A DNA stretch of 64,000 nt from Dermatophagoides farinae (Eukaryota; Arthropoda; Arachnida; Sarcoptiformes; Pyroglyphidae), in contig NW_027461514.1 of NCBI RefSeq assembly GCF_024713945.1, forward strand, positions 62,001 to 126,000. The letters are read 5' to 3'. The notes beneath the pieces were generated by a model. That model worked only from the letters and a program-made list of their open reading frames with translations, did no database searches and had not been told where the DNA came from. The position numbers and the translations under genes were made by a program. This document shows, one piece after another, positions 7,973-16,872 of the stretch; positions within the stretch are counted from its first letter, which is position 1; every line of letters starts with the position of its first letter.

Positions 7973-10900
7973 ATGACATCGGTAGTTAACAATTTAAGTC
8001 GGTTGCTAGCAATTATTATACGAATAGAAGTCCTTGAAACCGTATTCTACTTTATTTTATTTTGGTTGATTCTGAATCAATTAATTAAAATAGAATATTC
8101 AATATGGACCGGATCAGTTGTACCTGTTATAATTATGCTCTTAATATTTAGTACTTTGAGATTAATTTCTTTATTTATATCAATGAAAAGGCTACTTATT
8201 GATTGTATCGATGAAATTTATTTATCGTTTAGATATCAAATAAATAATCAACACATTGACACAAGCAAAAAACCTTCATTATTTCCCAAATTACATTTAG
8301 AAACGGATACAACTAATACTATATATAGAGCTAGACTAGTCGGTTTAAATAGATGTTCGTTTTATTCAGAATGCTATCCAACACCATTTAATACTTATGA
8401 TAACAGCAACAACTGGGTTCTACCACATGCAAGTTCTTGGAAATTACTATATAATATATTCGAGAAACATTTATTAAACTCAACTTATCTAGAGCTCGAC
8501 ACAATCATCGATGCTTTAGTGAGTGGAAAATCGAATAAAAACATAACAAATATCGCATTTACAGCAGATAATACTTTGAATACAACAACCTTGAAACAAA
8601 TAAATTTTACATCGAAAATTAAAAACTTAGACGGTGTTGAATGCACGTTACATACTCTAATTTCTGATGATAATCTAAAAATTGTTTTTGCTAAATCTCG
8701 AAGAATATCTTTTACTACGCCAAATCTATGTTTAAACTCAGTAATAAATCGAAATATTGCGTTATTAGAAGCTTTTTTAACACATAAAATTGGCTCGGAT
8801 GCTAGTGTCTTAGGATACCAATCAACCATAGATTTGATGAATATAAGACATTCCGTGTACTTAAATGAACCAACAAATCTAAAATTTCTTCAAACAGTGA
8901 ATCGACATTACGAATTTGAGCTTCCAGGATCCTGTACAGTTTATTGGGATAATGATTACTTAGGTAATATATCTAACCATAAAGGAAAAAAATATATACT
9001 TAACAAATATCTTCCACTTCAGAACTCATCATATGAACTTACTTTAGATAAGTCAAGAAAAGAACTAACTAAACACATTTACTATAATTACAGCACAATA
9101 TTGGATAAACTAGATGAATTGATTAAGCAATATCAAGCCAAAAATAAACCAAAATCACAAAATGATTATAAGGAGTATGACATTCATGGTTTTGATCGTA
9201 CTAATCATGATTTGGTATTGACAAAACGATCATATGCCCCATTTTTTGAATCTACTGAAAGTCATACAAAAGACAGTTTAAGCTTGATGTTAAATGCATA
9301 TTCTGGCGAAGACTTAGATTTAACTAAGTTATATGATATTCCTAAATTTAGTTTTAGTATTTCGAGAATTGAAAATAATTATTATGCATCTTATGTCAAT
9401 GAAAACGTTGTGGCTGCCGACAATATAAACGTCGATCTAGGTGATTCTAATATAATGTTATACCAAGATAAATATAGACTTAGAACTGACATTTCCGATA
9501 GACTCCCTGTAGATTACCAAACAGACAATCTTTCTTATTTTAGCAATGAAACTGATATCGAATTTTCAAACCTATCTGATATAGTTGGAGATATTCAGCT
9601 TTCAGAAGTTGACAAAAGAAAGTTATTAATTTCTGGACAAAATAATTATATAACAAGTGATGGATTAGAATATCTTAATAATAATTCTGATTATGAATTA
9701 GAAACTAATAAACTCAAAACAATAATAAACAGTAAGAAGATTCCATTTTCTATGTTTAATGTCATAGATCAGAAATTATATTACAAACAAATAAATAATT
9801 ATAGAAGTTACTTTGAAAAACGTAAGAAGCATCATTCTGTAATCAAAATCGATGAAATTTGTGAAATTATTAATTGGTCATCTACAATACAGACAGATGA
9901 TATAGGAAATTTTGATTCATTCAAACTATTCTTTCCGTTTATATATATGCATTCAAATCAGCTTGTATCATTAAACGATTCGAAAAAGTTCAAGAAGGCA
10001 ATGTTACTAAAACGACAGTCAGATAAAATTGTCTATTTCAATTTAATACCTCAATCTTACAACAATATTAATAATAAATTTATTCTAACTGCAAATATTG
10101 ATATCTCGTTACCACTTGATGAAATAATAGGTTATTTATTCTTTACTAATCAAGTTAATCAGAAATCATTAAGAAAACTACAATTGGCAGTCATGAATCG
10201 TGAAAATATGAGGCTGAAGGTTATAAAACAGAATGAGCTAAGACAGTTAGTATTGGAAAAATTACCGTATTCTATCGATATAAATATTCGTACTTTTAAG
10301 TTAAATCAGTTGTCGATCAAAAACATTAATCAATTACTAGCAATAAAAAACCAATCAAAAGGATATGAAATATTAGAAGAAATAATTAAACCACGTAAAG
10401 AATATATTCTTACTGATCATTATGTAAGTCATAGGCTGAACTCGCTAAAATATATTCTATCTAAAGAGTTTGCAGTATCGAAATTACTACACGCGTTCTG
10501 TTTCATTCTTTTATTTTTATATAAAGAAAAGTTTAACATGTACTTCAGCTACAAATCAATAATACAAAAAATTACAAATTATGATACTATTCCAGCCGAT
10601 TTAAAACTTATTGGAACAAGTGCCAAAGATTTGAATATTATAGCGAACATCCAATATTACAATAATTTATTGAGCCTTTGCCAGTTTTTCTCTATTCCAA
10701 TAGCTATTATTGCTATAATGAGTGTATGTTTTTCTTACTTAAAAAATATTTATCTCGCCTTACTACAAGCAAAAACAAGATCCATTATCATTAATGAATA
10801 TTACAGCCAGTTTTCGCAAATAAATTTCTACTGGGTTAAACTATCGTTGCTGTCACTAAGATTACCAATTATTCTACGTAATTTTATTGGCGTGATATTT

Positions 10901-11383
10901 TCAGTTGTAAACGATTATAACAACGTGATTTATTCTGTATATAAAAACATCAGAAATATTGCCATGAAAAATAAAACAGAAAATAAAGACAGCAGTTTTA
11001 AAATTGATGACATCAAATATCACAACAGATATATAAATAATAAAGGTTTGTCAAACATATTAGCAGAAAAAAATAAAAATATCATCAATGCAGACGAAGA
11101 TCTTAATAAGGCATGTCCGTTATGCTTAGAAGTCTTCACTAACCTCTCTCTTGTTATCATATTGCCTTGCAAACATATATATCACAAAAAATGCTGTCAA
11201 AAATATAATAATCTGCCATACTGTATTTACGAATGTAAAGAAAAAGTACAACCAATAAAAACTCTGTCTAAAAAAATTTTTTCAGATAACGCAAAAAACG
11301 TCACTACTAAAATAAAGCTTGATCTTTCAACGATACTAAATGAAAATAAGTCAGATGAAAGTTTATTTGAAGCGGAATTTTGA
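7973..11383 (+). CDS. Large multi-span membrane protein with C-terminal RING-like finger
   Basis: A 1136-residue single-exon protein. Two hydrophobic spans lie near residues 17-36 and 46-70, three more lie around 836-850, 905-930 and 960-985, and a long polar, presumably globular region of about 750 residues separates the two groups. Residues about 1048-1092 read CPLC, then PCKHIYHKKCC, then YCIYEC, which fits a RING-type zinc finger, so membrane-bound ubiquitin ligase activity is likely. The final C-x3-C pair is atypical for RING-H2. I cannot match the central region to a known family. It is on the plus strand and the HRD1-like gene 2 kb downstream encodes another membrane RING protein. Confidence 0.7.
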   Translation: MTSVVNNLSRLLAIIIRIEVLETVFYFILFWLILNQLIKIEYSIWTGSVVPVIIMLLIFSTLRLISLFISMKRLLIDCIDEIYLSFRYQINNQHIDTSKKPSLFPKLHLETDTTNTIYRARLVGLNRCSFYSECYPTPFNTYDNSNNWVLPHASSWKLLYNIFEKHLLNSTYLELDTIIDALVSGKSNKNITNIAFTADNTLNTTTLKQINFTSKIKNLDGVECTLHTLISDDNLKIVFAKSRRISFTTPNLCLNSVINRNIALLEAFLTHKIGSDASVLGYQSTIDLMNIRHSVYLNEPTNLKFLQTVNRHYEFELPGSCTVYWDNDYLGNISNHKGKKYILNKYLPLQNSSYELTLDKSRKELTKHIYYNYSTILDKLDELIKQYQAKNKPKSQNDYKEYDIHGFDRTNHDLVLTKRSYAPFFESTESHTKDSLSLMLNAYSGEDLDLTKLYDIPKFSFSISRIENNYYASYVNENVVAADNINVDLGDSNIMLYQDKYRLRTDISDRLPVDYQTDNLSYFSNETDIEFSNLSDIVGDIQLSEVDKRKLLISGQNNYITSDGLEYLNNNSDYELETNKLKTIINSKKIPFSMFNVIDQKLYYKQINNYRSYFEKRKKHHSVIKIDEICEIINWSSTIQTDDIGNFDSFKLFFPFIYMHSNQLVSLNDSKKFKKAMLLKRQSDKIVYFNLIPQSYNNINNKFILTANIDISLPLDEIIGYLFFTNQVNQKSLRKLQLAVMNRENMRLKVIKQNELRQLVLEKLPYSIDINIRTFKLNQLSIKNINQLLAIKNQSKGYEILEEIIKPRKEYILTDHYVSHRLNSLKYILSKEFAVSKLLHAFCFILLFLYKEKFNMYFSYKSIIQKITNYDTIPADLKLIGTSAKDLNIIANIQYYNNLLSLCQFFSIPIAIIAIMSVCFSYLKNIYLALLQAKTRSIIINEYYSQFSQINFYWVKLSLLSLRLPIILRNFIGVIFSVVNDYNNVIYSVYKNIRNIAMKNKTENKDSSFKIDDIKYHNRYINNKGLSNILAEKNKNIINADEDLNKACPLCLEVFTNLSLVIILPCKHIYHKKCCQKYNNLPYCIYECKEKVQPIKTLSKKIFSDNAKNVTTKIKLDLSTILNENKSDESLFEAEF

Positions 11384-11786
11384 TAAATTGTACGTTTGGT
11401 ATTCTATGATAGAATTAAAAATAATTTATCATATGGGTAAACAATTTATTTAGTTGGCTTTCGACACGTGTATTCGATTAAACACTGTAAAGAACAGCCA
11501 AATGCACGGAACGTGTCCAACAGATATGAACATAAGATGAAAACGAAACTTGGTACCGCTTGCACTTTGAAAAATAAAATTAAAATATTAATTATACAAA
11601 ACAATCAAAAAATAAAATAAATTCACGTAAAACGTAACAAATTGTCAAGATAAGACAACTCAACGTTGAACAGTATTACTCAAGATTATTATTTGATGTT
11701 AGATAAATTGTTTTTTTTAGAATGTGCTAAAATTAGGGGGCAAATTCAAATAAATTAACTTTTAAATTTTTGCCGTAGCTACTATA
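11384..11786. other. Intergenic, no supported gene
   Basis: This 403-base gap is very AT-rich at both ends. A segment of more balanced composition lies at about 11455-11575. On the minus strand that segment holds a 27-codon reading frame (11450-11533) with a hydrophobic core, discussed as a finding. It also contains short inverted matches such as ACACGTGT. I see no tRNA or snRNA signature. Confidence 0.4.
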
Positions 11787-13415
11787 ATGATGCCTAAAAA
11801 AAATTTAACAGGATTAAATACAAGGTCAACGAACAAACGGTTAAAAATAAAGTCTGATTGTCCATCGAATTGTTTGAACTCAAGTACTTATTCTAAAAAG
11901 TTTAAAAGCAAAGTTTCTGATGAAGACAGATCTTCTAATCAAGAAAAAAATTGGCCTGTGATTGATGCATTAATTAAAATTTCTAAATGTGAAGTAGATC
12001 CAGTTTACGTAGCTCCATCTAAAGTTTCTCACGTTGGTCAGTTTCAAATTTCTGAAGAGAACAATAAACTGTTAACAACCCATATTAGTATTGAATCAAA
12101 TCAAGAAACCAAATCGGCTCAAGTGTATGAATTTGCAAATTATAGTAAAGTGTCAATTAATAATTTGATTTTATTATTTGTTTCTTCCGATTCTTTAGAT
12201 TGCATAAATAAGTATAATTATCTAGTTATTCCCTATTCTGAATATGACAAGCTTTGCTCTTATATAATTAATGAATCTGAAACTACTGTGATAGTACCAG
12301 TCACGGAATCTTCTAATGGATACTCGCTCACTGTCATAGGAGGTTGCTCACCGCGCGAAATAGTTGGTATTATCAAAAAAGACTACAATGAACAAAAAGA
12401 ACTAAAGCCTCATGTAACTGACAAAGCGTCTTCCGACTTCTTAGCTGAAGCTTTATTTTCTGACTACATCCAAAATCAAAAAAATAAAAAAAATCGCACT
12501 CCTATCTGTAGTTTGAAACTTAGTCAAAATGATTATGCTTTACTTGTGGATAATTACTATTCAGATAAAAAAAAAATCAGCAGCATTGACTCTTTCTGTT
12601 GTATTAGTTTAAACTGGCATGAGAAATACACCAACCAGCTAATGTTGCCTACTAAAGCACAACCGTTGGCTCTCTTTTGCCACGATCAATATAATATTGT
12701 GAAAATGAACGACAACAACCAATATCTAGTAGTTCCAAATATTTATATAAATCCTTTACTCTCAAAATTAAATACCTCTGCGACATTTACAAATAATATA
12801 ATGCGTTCCATGCCTTACAGCTCACTTCAGTCCATTATGGCACAAATAAGCACTAAAATAAATTCCGAACGACAAAATAAAAATAATGAAATCATTTCGA
12901 AACACTATCAAGCCTGCAATGAGGTCAAAAATTTTCTTGCAGATAAATTGCCAAACTGGTGGAGAAACATTGTCCAGACTGTTCCAAACAACATAGTAGT
13001 AACAAATCCTCTTTTGCCGTGGATTAGTTCGTGGGTTAAACTATCAGAAAAAGAATTTCTCGCTCTTCAATCTTTACAGCTCAAAGTGCTCCAACGTCTA
13101 ACCGAAGAAAACGTTTTGCCTATAAATATATGCACCAATCTATATTTCATCAATACCGTTAATTTCAGTAGCACAAAAATTGCGCCTAACTCACAGAAAC
13201 ACCCAGTAAGTAAGGTAACAGAATCATCTTTAAAAAAGAGTCACTCGACCGTTAGACACAAAGTCAAAGACGATGCTTTTGACCATAAGACTGATGCATT
13301 CACTGTTAATAATCAAGGAAGACACCACACAGTTGCTAAAAGACCCAGCTCTCATTCGCAAAACGCCAACACAGTAATTAAAAATTCCAGACGTAAAATT
13401 AATCATCGTAGTTAG
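11787..13415 (+). CDS. Unidentified 542-residue protein with basic termini
   Basis: Single exon starting MMPKKNLTGLN. The first 45 residues are basic, with clusters (NKRLKIK, KKFKSK) that could act as a nuclear localisation signal. The middle appears to be folded, with regularly spaced hydrophobics (ISINNLILLFVSS-like segments, YLVIPYSEYDKL, WWRNIV, LLPWISSWVKL). The last 80 residues are polar and histidine/serine-rich (KRPSSHSQNAN). No zinc motif, ATP-binding loop or membrane span is visible. I do not recognise the family. It ends 27 bases before the convergent HRD1-like gene. Confidence 0.6.
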   Translation: MMPKKNLTGLNTRSTNKRLKIKSDCPSNCLNSSTYSKKFKSKVSDEDRSSNQEKNWPVIDALIKISKCEVDPVYVAPSKVSHVGQFQISEENNKLLTTHISIESNQETKSAQVYEFANYSKVSINNLILLFVSSDSLDCINKYNYLVIPYSEYDKLCSYIINESETTVIVPVTESSNGYSLTVIGGCSPREIVGIIKKDYNEQKELKPHVTDKASSDFLAEALFSDYIQNQKNKKNRTPICSLKLSQNDYALLVDNYYSDKKKISSIDSFCCISLNWHEKYTNQLMLPTKAQPLALFCHDQYNIVKMNDNNQYLVVPNIYINPLLSKLNTSATFTNNIMRSMPYSSLQSIMAQISTKINSERQNKNNEIISKHYQACNEVKNFLADKLPNWWRNIVQTVPNNIVVTNPLLPWISSWVKLSEKEFLALQSLQLKVLQRLTEENVLPINICTNLYFINTVNFSSTKIAPNSQKHPVSKVTESSLKKSHSTVRHKVKDDAFDHKTDAFTVNNQGRHHTVAKRPSSHSQNANTVIKNSRRKINHRS

Positions 13416-13442
13416 CTCATTTTTTGTATTGTAATCCAACAC

Positions 13443-14570
13443 TTATTTATAACTCAATTGTACACTCGAGATAATTTGAACATCGCTGCTCTTTTTACCA
13501 ACTTTAGTGTCAGCGTTACAGTTATTTGTGCAATCAACTGTTTGGCGGCAAATTGGACAAATTAACTGTTTGCTGAACCATTTCTGTAAGCATTCTTTAT
13601 GCATAATATGACCACATTTCAACACTTTCGAGTCGATTGAAAGAATTTCGCTGCAAATAATACACGTGTCCACTGCGATAATGTCTTTTATGTTGGCTTC
13701 TGGTAATACTTTTTGCACATCGATACAACTCACTTGAGCTTTGTAGAACAAATACATTTTATAGTACAAACTAATAAAGGTTTCGTGGTTGATGAAAATG
13801 AGCCCGGTATTGTTAAAAGTCGGCTCGTGATAGAGTTTTATCGTAATAAGTGCGAATATTGTCTGCATGTATGCAGCGAACACCATCTCAATTGCACACT
13901 CTTGAACATTACTTAGTTGCCACCACGACAACTTCGATTTGATGTAGGTCTCCATTGAATACAGCCAAACCGATGGTACTTTAGACGTCATTCTCAGCAA
14001 TTCAAGGAATTGAATAACCACAAAAGTGTAACCTGTTAGCGAGGATTTGGCGAACATTAGTAGGAAAGATAGTTCAATCGTTGTTGTCAACACAAAAATG
14101 ATTGTGATTATCAAAAAGTCTTTACAAGCAATCACTTCCTTCATTCTGAAGTATTTTCTTATGGCTTTAAAAATCACGGATAAACTGCAAAACAGAATTC
14201 CGTTGTAGAACATAATCGACAGAGAAACGGGCTGGTAGTCTAAATAGGTTCTCGATCCAATATTTGAAAAAATGTACGAAAAAACATATCCCCGAATGTG
14301 AGAAATAAGTTCTCGCGACTCTCTGCGGAAGTCAGCTCCCAGGATGTATTTGCACGTTTGTATCACGATTAACGCGTAAGTTAAATTGTTGATAAAAAAA
14401 CTTGCGATGCTTAGCTTATCATTGTAAGAAATAGCTATTAATATGTCGAAAAATGAACCGCCTTCTTTTATGATTCTGTTTGCGTAATAGACCACTAGAG
14501 CAAAATAAATAGGCCACAATAAAACTAAAACTTTCAAACTACATAGCTTACTAATGTAAAAGTGTGACAT
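13443..14570 (-). CDS. HRD1: HRD1/synoviolin-like ER ubiquitin ligase
   Basis: E3 ligase of ER-associated degradation: it retrotranslocates and ubiquitinates misfolded ER proteins. The 375-residue protein has about six hydrophobic spans in residues 1-275, then a linker VLPEANIKDIIAVDTCIIC that lines up with the conserved YPDAT-x-EEL-x-x-D-x-x-CIIC segment of HRD1. A full RING-H2 finger follows (CIIC, CGHIMHKEC, CPIC) at about residues 301-343. The Pro-rich cytosolic tail of animal HRD1 is absent, as in shorter protist forms. Single exon. Neighbours NAC-beta-like and GET2-like also concern protein delivery to the ER. Confidence 0.85.
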   Translation of the reverse strand: MSHFYISKLCSLKVLVLLWPIYFALVVYYANRIIKEGGSFFDILIAISYNDKLSIASFFINNLTYALIVIQTCKYILGADFRRESRELISHIRGYVFSYIFSNIGSRTYLDYQPVSLSIMFYNGILFCSLSVIFKAIRKYFRMKEVIACKDFLIITIIFVLTTTIELSFLLMFAKSSLTGYTFVVIQFLELLRMTSKVPSVWLYSMETYIKSKLSWWQLSNVQECAIEMVFAAYMQTIFALITIKLYHEPTFNNTGLIFINHETFISLYYKMYLFYKAQVSCIDVQKVLPEANIKDIIAVDTCIICSEILSIDSKVLKCGHIMHKECLQKWFSKQLICPICRQTVDCTNNCNADTKVGKKSSDVQIISSVQLSYK

Positions 14571-14709
14571 GAATTACGTTTCTATTTTCGAACCAATTCT
14601 TCCTTTAACAAACATTTACATTAATTCAAACAATAAATGTAGCGAGTGAACAAAAACTATAATAATTATAATAAAAAGAAAAAAGTTACGAACTAAAATA
14701 TAACTTATC

Positions 14710-15150
14710 TTAGTCTAAGCTCTCCAATTTTTTTTCAGCATCGATAAGATTAGGCAAGTTGTTGTTTCCGACAGCGTCGAAGTTTTTTGCAAGCTTGGAA
14801 AAGTCGATTCCCAAATCATTCAATTCAGATCCTGCTTTGGACTCGGCGGGATATTCGATCGACGGCCCAGTGACGTATAAAGCTTTTAGCTTTGCCGAAT
14901 AAACAACGTTTGCGTTGTTTTCAAATGAAATGCGGGATGAATCGTTCATCGTAAGCATTATTCCGTAGTCTTTTAGCTGATGAGAGTTTATTCCTTTCAC
15001 AGATTGTGAAACTTTGACGTGCAGGTTATTATCTTGAAGCACAGATTTGGCCGTAGCCACTCTGGAAACACGTGAACTTCGGTTCTGTTGTTTCTGTCTA
15101 TTCAAGAACTCTTGACGAGTTTTTGCGATTAAATCAGCTTTAGATGACAT
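14710..15150 (-). CDS. Nascent polypeptide-associated complex beta-like protein (divergent)
   Basis: A 146-residue protein that follows the BTF3/NAC-beta plan: a charged N-terminal helix (LIAKTRQEFLNRQKQQ), a basic SSRVSRVATAKS stretch, then a segment like the NAC domain (VKGINSHQLKDYGIMLTMND, ISFENNANVVYSAKL, LYVTGPSIEY). The tail ends with NLPNLIDAEKKLESLD, and NFDAVGNN just before recalls the VENFDEAS end of NAC-beta. NAC binds nascent chains at the ribosome exit and modulates ER targeting. Sequence conservation is weak, so the call rests on motif order and length. Single exon. Confidence 0.6.
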   Translation of the reverse strand: MSSKADLIAKTRQEFLNRQKQQNRSSRVSRVATAKSVLQDNNLHVKVSQSVKGINSHQLKDYGIMLTMNDSSRISFENNANVVYSAKLKALYVTGPSIEYPAESKAGSELNDLGIDFSKLAKNFDAVGNNNLPNLIDAEKKLESLD

Positions 15151-15209
15151 TTAGCAAAAATAATTAGAAAACGATTTTCATTTTTGAATAAAAATACAAA
15201 TTCTAAAAG

Positions 15210-16000
15210 CTAATCAGAGTCGCTAGAACTATCATTATAATCGATAAATAATGTAGGAATATTTTCTCCAACCGCAGTTGTTTTGTTATTTTCATTTTGA
15301 GAAATTAGGTTTACGATTTTATAAGAAATGGCACTCGGGACGTAGTTTTCCGCAAAACAAAACGCACTGATGTTGTATGTAGCGGGTGCTTTCAACGTGA
15401 TTTTATCTTCGTACTAAACGGTGGTTTTTCAACAAAACTTACTATATTGTACAGATCGTGCTGCAAAGCGTATTTTACTTTAAACAATTTGTTGGTCGTT
15501 TCGAAAGTCAACTCATAGTCGTTGTCGTTGATCTGATTCACCAAGATCACTGGAGGATCACACCGCGATAAATTTGTAAACGTGTTCAAATCTTTGCACA
15601 GGTTTTTTTGGATACTGGCTAAATCTGGGCACGGAAAGTAATAACCCGGGACGCAGTTTGGATCTAAACCTGAGATGTCGTTGTAATCCGGAGGAGCTCG
15701 GCTAAATGAAGCAATTTGCTTAGATAACTGCACGAGATCCTTTAAGTCAACGGGCTTTTCGAGAGACTCGTCAGACAACTCGATATGTTTTGTAGCTTCA
15801 AAAATTATCGGAGCTATTTCGTCACGTACTCGTAAAGCACAAGCCAAAACTTCACCTGGAGTTTTCAGATTTCCAGAAACGAGCACTTTCAGCTCGCTAC
15901 AGTTTTTAAGCTTATTTAAGTCATATTGGTTCCCGGTTTTCCGGTTCAACCGTTCCTGGATATTTTTGAAAATTCCAATAAATTTCTCATAAGCCTCCAT
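15210..16000 (-). CDS. Mediator MED4-like protein (tentative)
   Basis: Exon 1 (15443-16000) and exon 2 (15210-15413) join over a 29-nt GTAAGT...TAG intron, keeping the frame and yielding 253 residues. The stretch VDLKDLVQLSKQIASFSRAPPDY followed by GYYFPCPDLASIQKNL recalls the DLIxYAxxIS...AP..W...PYPxxxxM signature of MED4, a middle-module Mediator subunit. Length is also close to MED4. The C-terminal part adds a beta-rich region (YELTFETTNKLFKVKYAL) and a polar acidic tail (DYNDSSSDSD). The match is weak and could be coincidental. It starts about 127 bases from the divergent GET2-like gene. Confidence 0.45.
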
Positions 16001-16127
16001 TTATCGTGTGCAACATAACCGAAGTTTATTAACTTTTAATTCCTTTTAAAGAGATTACAAAAATAAATAAATTCAAAAACTTTTCAATAAATCGAATATA
16101 TATTTTACTAAGCAACTTATCCGTAAA

Positions 16128-16742
16128 ATGACTCTGAACAAAACTGATGCTGAAACCTTGCGCGCTATATCAGAAAAAAGAAGACAAAAGCTGCTTGGTG
16201 ACGCCAATACCAGAATGAAGATGGTTGGATTAACTGAAAATGAAGTTTCAGCCCAACCCAAACAAAAAAACCAAACGCCTAAGTCGCCTGAACCGCAATC
16301 AAACAATAGTTTCACGTCGAAGAAACCCACTACGAATCAGATCAAAATGTCATCTGCAGGGCTCATCAATCTATCCATTAACCTTGTCGAGGTTATGATT
16401 GCTTTAACTGCAGGATTTTTGGCTCGCCGCGAATTCATCACTGGCTACGCAGCTCCAAACTACTTCTATTATTCTCCAGTGACTTTACTTCTTTTTTTCG
16501 AATTTATCAGAGTTTTTTGCCTCACTACTTACGCAAAAATTCCAGTATCGCTTTCATCTGTGGACATTATTTTCAATTTAGTGCCTCAGCTTCAAACTTA
16601 TAGACAAAAACTCTTGTTTTTGTTCAAACTTTTTTTCGTTTTAAAAGACGAGATCTATTATTTCGCAGGCTTTTTCATCACATATGAAATTGCTTTTATT
16701 TTAATGGCTATTTTGTATAAATTACAGTTGGTCAAATTATAA
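16128..16742 (+). CDS. GET2/CAML-like receptor for tail-anchored proteins
   Basis: A 204-residue protein with the GET2/CAML plan. A basic N-terminal helix SEKRRQKLLGDANTRMKMVG resembles the RERRQKK/RRRKIL...RI motif that docks the GET3 ATPase. A Pro/Gln/Lys-rich linker follows (about residues 45-75), then three hydrophobic spans (about 80-102, 112-135 and 178-200). In the GET pathway this receptor inserts tail-anchored proteins, such as SNAREs, into the ER. The window also encodes two tail-anchored SNAREs, which would be expected clients. Single exon. The family is poorly conserved, so the assignment rests on the arginine motif plus topology. Confidence 0.65.
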   Translation: MTLNKTDAETLRAISEKRRQKLLGDANTRMKMVGLTENEVSAQPKQKNQTPKSPEPQSNNSFTSKKPTTNQIKMSSAGLINLSINLVEVMIALTAGFLARREFITGYAAPNYFYYSPVTLLLFFEFIRVFCLTTYAKIPVSLSSVDIIFNLVPQLQTYRQKLLFLFKLFFVLKDEIYYFAGFFITYEIAFILMAILYKLQLVKL

Positions 16743-16872
16743 GTCGTTCAGTTGCTTAATTATGCAATTAATTTAAAACACAAATAACTATAATACAAGC
16801 TCGTTATTTGCTAAAATTTTTTACTCGTTACTCAGCATATATTTATTTCAAATATATTAAATTTACATCCAT

